Shown: positions 15,746 to 20,140 of the stretch, piece by piece
Layout of the letters: each line of letters begins with the position of its first letter
Numbering within the stretch: position 1 is the first letter of the stretch
DNA from: Zoogloea sp.
Lineage (GTDB): Bacteria; Pseudomonadota; Gammaproteobacteria; Burkholderiales; Rhodocyclaceae
DNA length: 20,140 nt
NCBI GenBank assembly: GCA_016720685.1
Contig: JADKKC010000063.1
Coordinates: forward strand, 1-20,140
Direction: 5' to 3'
The notes under the pieces: model-generated
What the model was told of the DNA's origin: nothing
Seen by the model: only the letters and a program-made list of their open reading frames with translations
Databases searched by the model: none
Translations under genes and position numbers: made by a program

Positions 15746-15757
15746 GTGGGGGGTTGC

Positions 15758-16240
15758 CTAGCGTTCGCCGGCGTAGGGATCTGCAATGCCGAGGCCGGCG
15801 AGAATGCTGCGCTCCTGTGCTTCCATTGCGTCGGCTTCGGCGTCGATCTCATGGTCGAAACCCTGCAAATGCAGCATACCATGCACCGATAAATGGGCGT
15901 AATGCGCATCCAGCGGCTTGCCCTGCTCGGCGGCTTCGCGCTCCACGACCTGCCGGCACAGCACCAGGTCGCCCATCAGCGGCAGACCTTCGGGCAGCGG
16001 CATGTCCTCGCCTTCATCGTAGGCAAAGGTGAGCACGTTGGTGGCGTAATCCTTGCCGCGGTAATCGCGGTTGAGTTCGCGCCCTTCCTCTTCATCGACG
16101 ATGCGCACGGTAATGCGTGCCGCGCCGGGTTCGGCGGCCCGCAGCCAGCGGCGGAAATCGACCCTCGAAGGTACGCCTTCGCGGTTACAGGCGTATTGCA
16201 CCGAAAGATCGAGGCGGCGGGGTAGCTTGATGGCGCTCAT
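15758..16240 (-). CDS. ybeY: Endoribonuclease YbeY (rRNA maturation factor)
   Basis: YbeY is a small zinc-dependent RNase-like protein needed for 16S rRNA 3' maturation and 70S ribosome quality control. The 160 residues fit the family. The signature HLSVHGMLHLQGFDH gives the zinc ligands His120, His124 and His130. LNRDYRGKDYATNVLTF at about 56-72 is the conserved RxxxxxTDVLSF-like motif, here TNVLTF. LMGDLVLC at about 88-95 also matches. ATG 16240 overlaps the TGA of phoH by four bases (ATGA), so it is translationally coupled. The same frame is open far upstream, but only as a shadow across phoH. Confidence 0.96.
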   Translation of the reverse strand: MSAIKLPRRLDLSVQYACNREGVPSRVDFRRWLRAAEPGAARITVRIVDEEEGRELNRDYRGKDYATNVLTFAYDEGEDMPLPEGLPLMGDLVLCRQVVEREAAEQGKPLDAHYAHLSVHGMLHLQGFDHEIDAEADAMEAQERSILAGLGIADPYAGER

Positions 16241-17211
16241 TGTTGTGTGCTTTGCTGCTGCTGGTTGCGCTGGCCGTGGCTTTCGTAGGCGGCAACGATG
16301 CGCGCCACCAGCGGGTGACGCACGACGTCTTCCTTGAGAAAGTGCGTGAAGGCGACGCCGCGTACATCGGCGAGCACCTGCACCGCTTCGCCGAGGCCGC
16401 TCTTCTGGCCACGGGGGAGGTCCACCTGGGTCAGGTCGCCGGTGATCACCGCGCGCGAACCGATGCCGATGCGGGTCAGGAACATCTTCATCTGCTCCGC
16501 CGAGGTGTTCTGGGCCTCGTCGAGGATGATGAAGGCCCGCGACAGCGTGCGCCCGCGCATGAAGGCCAGCGGGGCGATCTCGATGCAGCCGCGCTCGAAG
16601 AGCTTGGTCACCCGCTCGAAACCCATCAGGTCGTACAGCGCGTCGTAGAGCGGGCGCAGGTAGGGGTCGACCTTCTGCGCCAGATCGCCGGGCAGAAAGC
16701 CGAGCCGCTCGCCCGCCTCCACCGCCGGGCGGGTGAGGACGATGCGCTCGACGTGCTCGCGCTCGAAGGCATCGACGGCGCTGGCCACGGCAAGATAGGT
16801 TTTGCCGGTGCCGGCCGGGCCGACGCCAAAAGTGATGTCGTGCTCCTGGATCTGGCGCAGGTAATCCACCTGCCGCGGCGTGCGGCCGTGCAGCTCGCTC
16901 TTGCGGGTGAGGAGCACCGGCGCCTGCGGAACCGTTTGCGGCAGGTTGGACAGCTCGATGAGGCCGAGCTGGATGTCGTCCACCGACAGCGCTGCGTCCG
17001 CCTTGTCGTAAAAATGGCGTAGCGCCCGCGCCGCCAGCTGGGCCCGGGGCAGCTCGCCGTGAATCGTGAACCGCTCGCCGCGCCGGGCGATGGTCACGTC
17101 GAAGGCGGTTTCGATCTGGCGGATGTTTTCGTCGAGCGCACCGCACAGGCTGGCGAGGCGCAGGTTATCGACGGGATGCAGGACGATTTCGGTGGGTTTC
17201 ATCGGGCGCAT
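16237..17211 (-). CDS. ybeZ: PhoH-like ATPase (YbeZ)
   Basis: This 324-residue cytosolic P-loop protein is partner to YbeY and is thought to act in RNA or ribosome metabolism with an ATPase/helicase-like core. An N-terminal region (LASLCGALDENIRQIE) precedes the Walker A motif GPAGTGKT at 131-138. VLTRPAVEAGERLGFLPGD at about 158-176 is diagnostic of PhoH proteins, and Walker B is IILDEAQNTS at 228-237. The C-terminus is Gln-rich (RNQQQQSTQQ). ATG 17211 is used, with GGAGG 16 bases upstream; an ATG three codons later (17202) is an alternative. It lies 72 bases after miaB and overlaps ybeY. Confidence 0.94.
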   Translation of the reverse strand: MRPMKPTEIVLHPVDNLRLASLCGALDENIRQIETAFDVTIARRGERFTIHGELPRAQLAARALRHFYDKADAALSVDDIQLGLIELSNLPQTVPQAPVLLTRKSELHGRTPRQVDYLRQIQEHDITFGVGPAGTGKTYLAVASAVDAFEREHVERIVLTRPAVEAGERLGFLPGDLAQKVDPYLRPLYDALYDLMGFERVTKLFERGCIEIAPLAFMRGRTLSRAFIILDEAQNTSAEQMKMFLTRIGIGSRAVITGDLTQVDLPRGQKSGLGEAVQVLADVRGVAFTHFLKEDVVRHPLVARIVAAYESHGQRNQQQQSTQQ

Positions 17212-17268
17212 GCTGCCAGAGCGGCGCCCTCCGGGGAAGTGCCATTCAAGATCGCGGACTCGCCTGGC

Positions 17269-17292
17269 CCCTCAACCCTGCCCTCAACCCTG
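17269..17292. repeat. Perfect 12-bp tandem duplication over the miaB stop codon
   Basis: CCCTCAACCCTG occurs twice in direct succession (17269-17280, 17281-17292). On the minus strand each copy encodes Gln-Gly-stop in the miaB frame, so the stop codon is duplicated, with a second in-frame TGA 12 bases after the first. Confidence 0.9.
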
Positions 17293-18618
17293 CGTGACGA
17301 TCTCGCCACGCAGCGAGTGCGGCAGGGCCGCAACGATGGTCACATCGACAAAATTATTGATCAGCCGCGGATTGCCGGGGAAGTTGACGATGCGGTTGTT
17401 GTCGGTGCGCCCGGCCAGCTCGTTGGGATCCTTGCGCGACGGACCTTCCACGAGAATGCGCTGCACGCTGCCCACCATGCTGGCGCTGATCACCGCGGCC
17501 TGCTCCTCGATGCGCTTTTGCAGGCGCAACAGGCGGGCCAGCTTCACGTCCTGCGGCGTATCGTCGGCCATGTCGGCAGCCGGCGTGCCGGGGCGCGAAC
17601 TGTAGATGAAGCTGAAGGACGCATCGAAGCCCAGATCGTCGATCAGCTTCATCGTCGCCTCGAAATCGGCCTCGGTCTCGCCGGGAAAGCCAATGATGAA
17701 ATCCGACGACAGCGAGATATCCGGCCGCGCGGCGCGGAGCTTGCGCACCAGTGACTTGTATTCCAGCACCGTGTAGCCGCGCTTCATCGCCGCCAGCACC
17801 CGGTCCGAGCCGGCCTGCACCGGCAGGTGCAGGTGCGACACCAGCTTGGGCAGCCTGGCGTAGGCCTCGACCACGCGCTGAGTCATCTCGCGCGGATGGG
17901 AGGTGGTGTAGCGCAGGCGCTCGATGCCGGGGATTTCATGCACGCATTCGAGCAGGAAGGCAAAGTCGGCCATCTCGCCGTTCTCGCCATCCACCGGCGC
18001 GCGCCAGGCATTCACGTTCTGGCCCAGCAGCGTCACTTCCTTCACGCCCTGCGCGGCCAGCCCGGCCACTTCGGCCAGCACGTCGGCCAGCGGGCGATAC
18101 ACCTCGTCGCCGCGGGTGTAGGGCACGATGCAGAAGGTGCAGTACTTGGAGCAGCCTTCCATGATCGACACGAAAGCGCTCGCCCCGTCCACGCGGGCCG
18201 GCGGCAGGTTGTCGAACTTCTCGATCTCGGGGAAGGAAATATCCACCTGCGAACGCCCGGAAGCCTTGCGCTCGGCAATCAGCTTGGGCAGGCGGTGCAG
18301 GGTTTGCGGCCCGAACACCAGGTCGACATACGGCGCCCGCGCCACGATGGCCTCGCCCTCCTGGCTCGCCACGCAACCGCCCACGCCGATGATCAGGTCG
18401 GGGTTTTTCTGCTTGAGATGCCGAACCCGCCCGAGGTCGTGAAAAACCTTCTCCTGCGCCTTCTCGCGCACCGAGCAGGTGTTGAAGAGAATGATGTCCG
18501 CCTCTTCCGGATTGTCGGTTTTCTCCAGTCCGTCGGCCGCCCCGAGCACATCCGCCATCTTGTCCGAGTCGTACTCGTTCATCTGGCAACCGAAAGTACG
18601 GATATAAAGTTTTTTCAT
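17284..18618 (-). CDS. miaB: tRNA-2-methylthio-N6-dimethylallyladenosine synthase MiaB
   Basis: This 444-residue radical-SAM methylthiotransferase modifies i6A37 to ms2i6A37 in tRNAs reading UNN codons. The N-terminal UPF0004 domain has three cysteines for the auxiliary 4Fe-4S cluster: Cys11 (FGCQMNEYDS), Cys48 (FNTCSVREKA) and Cys82 (GVGGCVASQ). The radical-SAM motif EGCSKYCTFC has Cys156, Cys160 and Cys163. A C-terminal TRAM domain (GSVQRILVEGPSRKDPNELAGRTDNNRIVNF) binds RNA. ATG 18618 begins the conserved MKKLYIRTFGC; an upstream in-frame ATG at 18666 would overlap the promoter and the tRNA leader. It is the first gene of the operon miaB-ybeZ-ybeY-corC-lnt, divergent from tRNA-Met. Confidence 0.97.
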   Translation of the reverse strand: MKKLYIRTFGCQMNEYDSDKMADVLGAADGLEKTDNPEEADIILFNTCSVREKAQEKVFHDLGRVRHLKQKNPDLIIGVGGCVASQEGEAIVARAPYVDLVFGPQTLHRLPKLIAERKASGRSQVDISFPEIEKFDNLPPARVDGASAFVSIMEGCSKYCTFCIVPYTRGDEVYRPLADVLAEVAGLAAQGVKEVTLLGQNVNAWRAPVDGENGEMADFAFLLECVHEIPGIERLRYTTSHPREMTQRVVEAYARLPKLVSHLHLPVQAGSDRVLAAMKRGYTVLEYKSLVRKLRAARPDISLSSDFIIGFPGETEADFEATMKLIDDLGFDASFSFIYSSRPGTPAADMADDTPQDVKLARLLRLQKRIEEQAAVISASMVGSVQRILVEGPSRKDPNELAGRTDNNRIVNFPGNPRLINNFVDVTIVAALPHSLRGEIVTQG

Positions 18619-18624
18619 TGCATG

Positions 18625-18653
18625 TTGACCAAGTGCGTTCAAGTGCCTATTAT
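18625..18653 (+). promoter_or_regulatory. Sigma-70 promoter of tRNA-Met
   Basis: TTGACC (18625-18630) and TATTAT (18648-18653) are separated by exactly 17 bases, each one base from consensus. The GC-rich AGCGGGC follows as a discriminator, as in stringently controlled tRNA promoters. Transcription would start near 18660, about eight bases before the mature tRNA. Confidence 0.85.
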
Positions 18654-18654
18654 A
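18649..18654 (-). promoter_or_regulatory. Possible -10 box of the miaB operon, overlapping the tRNA -10
   Basis: Read on the minus strand these bases are a perfect TATAAT. It would start transcription about 25 bases before the miaB ATG. No good -35 is seen (best is GCTACA at an 18-base spacing, inside the tRNA gene), so its strength is uncertain. Confidence 0.5.
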
Positions 18655-18667
18655 GCGGGCTTCCATT

Positions 18668-18744
18668 GGTGATGTAGCTCAGATGGTTAGAGCGATGGAT
18701 TCATAACCCATAGGTCGGCGGTTCGACTCCGCCCATCACCACCA
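18668..18744 (+). tRNA. tRNA-Met (anticodon CAT)
   Basis: This is a 77-base cloverleaf with CCA encoded. The acceptor stem is GGTGATG/CATCACC plus discriminator A, the D stem GCTC/GAGC, the anticodon loop TTCATAA, the variable loop AGGTC, and the T arm GGCGG-TTCGACT-CCGCC. The paired G1-C72 and the lack of the GGG/CCC anticodon stem argue for elongator rather than initiator Met. A lysidine-modified tRNA-Ile2 cannot be wholly excluded from anticodon alone. The pair 31-39 next to the loop reads A-C, a mismatch. A strong promoter precedes it and a terminator follows. Confidence 0.95.
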
Positions 18745-18760
18745 ATAGATTCAAGCACTT

Positions 18761-18787
18761 AGGCCGACCCACAAGGTTGGCCTTTTT
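18761..18787 (+). terminator. Rho-independent terminator of tRNA-Met
   Basis: AGGCCGACC-CACAA-GGTTGGCCT folds into a stem with a single G-T pair, followed by TTTT. It lies 16 bases after the encoded CCA. Confidence 0.88.
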
Positions 18788-18897
18788 GCTTTCTGGTCAC
18801 CGATCAGTAACCGGTCGATCGCGGCTGCAAACTGCAGGCTCGTTCATCGGCCTTAACGGCCATGCGACGACGTAAACAGTACCTGAATCGCGACCAG

Positions 18898-18938
18898 ACG
18901 CCGAAACCCTTGCCTGGCACGAGTTTCCGGCGTTTTCT
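18898..18938 (+). terminator. Hairpin with T-tract near the IS left end
   Basis: ACGCCGAAAC (18898-18907) pairs with GTTTCCGGCGT (18923-18933), leaving one bulged base, and is followed by TTTCTG. Such hairpins near IS ends can stop outside transcription from entering the transposase gene. The bulge could reflect one missing G in the left arm. Confidence 0.4.
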
Positions 18939-18999
18939 GTCACCGGCAGGTGAAGTCGGCGAGCATTTGAGATAATGACGGCCTTGCCCCGCCGTCGCC

Positions 19000-20140
19000 A
19001 TGCCAGAAGCCACGATCAGCGCCTGCCCTACAACCTGACGGCGCACGCCAGATTGTCGCTGGTGGGGCAATACCTCAAGCGCTTTGCGCAGATCGACCAG
19101 GTCATCGATCCGCGTTTCCCCATTGCCGCCAAGAGCGGCGCGTGCCGACTCAGCTCTGATCAAGGCCTATGTGGGGCTGCTGTTACTCCGGCTGGTCGAC
19201 TTCGACGCCATCAAAGGGCCTTGCGCTGGCGACGCCTTCTTCCGTGATGCGCTGGGCCTCGGCGGTGCGTCCTCGCCGACGCTCCGCCAGCGCATGGACG
19301 CCCTCGGCGAGGAGCCGGCGACAGTGCGCTCAACGCGCTGGACGAGACCAACGAGCACTCCTCACCCGCGCCAAACCAGCCTGACGCCTCTGACCACCGG
19401 CCATCTGGCGCTCGACTTCGATGTCTTTACCCTCGACAACAGCGGCGCAGAAGGAAAGCGTCAGGCGCACCTACGCCACGGGCTTCGACGGCTATGCGCC
19501 GATTGCGGATTATCTGGCAGAGGAAGGCTACCTCAGGCTGGAACTGCGGCCAACGCCCAACATTCGGCCTCGGAGACGCCAGTTTCCCTGCGCCGCCTGC
19601 TGCCGCGCGCGCAGACGGTGACCGCGCTGCCGCTCGGCGGTGCGCCGACTCAGGCTTCGATAGTGCCGCCATCTTCGTCCCAGCTCTCCGCCGCGCGCGC
19701 CTGGCACCAAAAACCGGTGGATTGGCTGGTGAAGTGGAACCCGCGCCGCTTCAGCAATGGCCGCCCACTACCAGCACTCGACGCGGACCCGGCCACCGCC
19801 TGGACGCAGCCGCGCGTCGGCAAGCGCGAAACCTGGCTCGTCGGGAACCCCTCACCTGCAAGTTCGCCGGGACCACAGTCACGCTCCGCCGGGTACTCCA
19901 TCTGATCGAGCGCACCATCGACCGCGACGGCCAGATCCTGCTGCTGCCCGACATCGAGATCGAAGGCTGGCTCACCAGCCTCGAGACGTCGCCCAGATCG
20001 TCGCGCTTCTTGTACCAGGCGCACGGCACCCATGAAACAGTTCCATTCCGAATTCAAGACCGATCTGGAACTGGAGCGCCTGCCTTCGGGCAAATTCGCC
20101 ACCAGTGATCTGAATTGCTGTCCTGGCCGTGCTGGCCTTC
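19000..20140 (+). pseudogene. IS1380-family transposase, multiply frameshifted, 3' end outside window
   Basis: ATG 19000 begins MPEATISA. The protein then continues only if the frame is changed repeatedly. Recognisable blocks in order are LPYNLTAHARLSLVGQYLKR, IDPRFPIAAKSGA, ALIKAYVGLL, DAFFRDALGLGG, SPTLRQRMDALGEE, ALNALDETNE, ALLTRAKPA, GHLALDFDVFTLDNSGA, ESVRRTYATGFDGYAPIADYL, QHSASETP, ADSGFDSAAIF, PVDWLVKWNPRRF, ARRQARNLARREPLT, LHLIERTIDRDGQILLLPDI and FHSEFKTDLELERLPSGKFA. These match IS1380 transposases as I remember them; LDFDVFTLDNSGA and the ADSGFDS block carry acidic residues expected of the DDE core. All three plus frames are used, with more than ten switches in 1.1 kb, mostly as single missing or extra bases. 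As written it cannot make a transposase. Confidence 0.85.

Larger units (their letters stand above)
18880..20140 (+). mobile_element. IS1380-family insertion sequence, left part, running off the window
   Basis: The element is identified from its transposase. The left boundary is not proven: the sequence beginning near CCTGAATCGCGACC at about 18882 looks like the start of the element's non-coding end, but the right end is outside the window, so the terminal inverted repeats and target duplication cannot be compared. It lies about 140 bases after the tRNA-Met gene, downstream of its terminator, and damages no gene visible here. Confidence 0.75.

Noticed and set aside
16241..17146. In-frame upstream extension of ybeY to 462 codons
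   Set aside because: The extension is an Arg/Ala/Pro-rich shadow of the PhoH-like gene; YbeY begins at the ATG overlapping its stop.
18668..18900. The IS as a tRNA-targeted integrative element
   Set aside because: The tRNA 3' end is intact, no integrase is present and no duplicated tRNA end is seen; IS1380-type elements are not known to use tRNA attachment sites, so proximity is probably chance.
1..20140. Search by eye for CRISPR arrays, retrons, toxin-antitoxin pairs, phage genes, riboswitches and defence clusters
   Set aside because: No regularly spaced repeats, reverse transcriptase, paired small toxin-like genes or nuclease clusters were found; the content is housekeeping genes plus one IS.

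Overview
The window is high-GC proteobacterial chromosome. Gene content and order (miaB-phoH-ybeY-corC-lnt; glyQ-glyS-gmhB-plsC-ygjP-gloA), protein style and the IS1380-type transposase point to a betaproteobacterium, probably of the Azoarcus/Thauera/Rhodocyclales kind. The taxonomic call rests on recognition, not on a search.

Layout. 1-537 (+) is the 3' end of a hybrid sensor kinase (receiver plus Hpt domain), closed by a strong bidirectional terminator. 538-942 has no confident gene; it holds the terminator, two inverted copies of a REP-like palindrome and a doubtful 48-codon ORF. 943-6538 (-) is a compact run transcribed glyQ, glyS, gmhB, plsC, ygjP, gloA: both glycyl-tRNA synthetase subunits, a heptose-bisphosphate phosphatase for LPS core, a lysophospholipid acyltransferase, a YgjP-type metalloprotein and glyoxalase I. 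6827-8452 (+) is a Cache-domain chemoreceptor, divergent from glyQ. 8528-11213 (-) is a P2-type cation ATPase. 11329-12702 (-) is a TrpB2-type tryptophan synthase beta chain and 12780-13181 (-) a small TerB-like protein. 13283-18618 (-) is the classic miaB-phoH-ybeY-corC-lnt operon, linking tRNA modification, ribosome/RNA quality control and lipoprotein acylation. It is divergent from a tRNA-Met gene at 18668, with overlapping -10 elements between the two. From about 18880 to the window end lies an IS1380-family element with a badly broken transposase.

The most notable feature is the pattern of broken frames. glyQ, the P-type ATPase and lnt each carry one net frame change although everything around it looks intact; glyQ and lnt are normally essential, so a base-calling or assembly error is the simplest reading. 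The transposase changes frame more than ten times in 1.1 kb, far above the rest of the window. That suggests either a decayed copy or a badly polished multicopy repeat.

I found no CRISPR array, defence island, phage module or clearly new system. This is mostly conserved core genome; the unusual points are small and are listed as findings.
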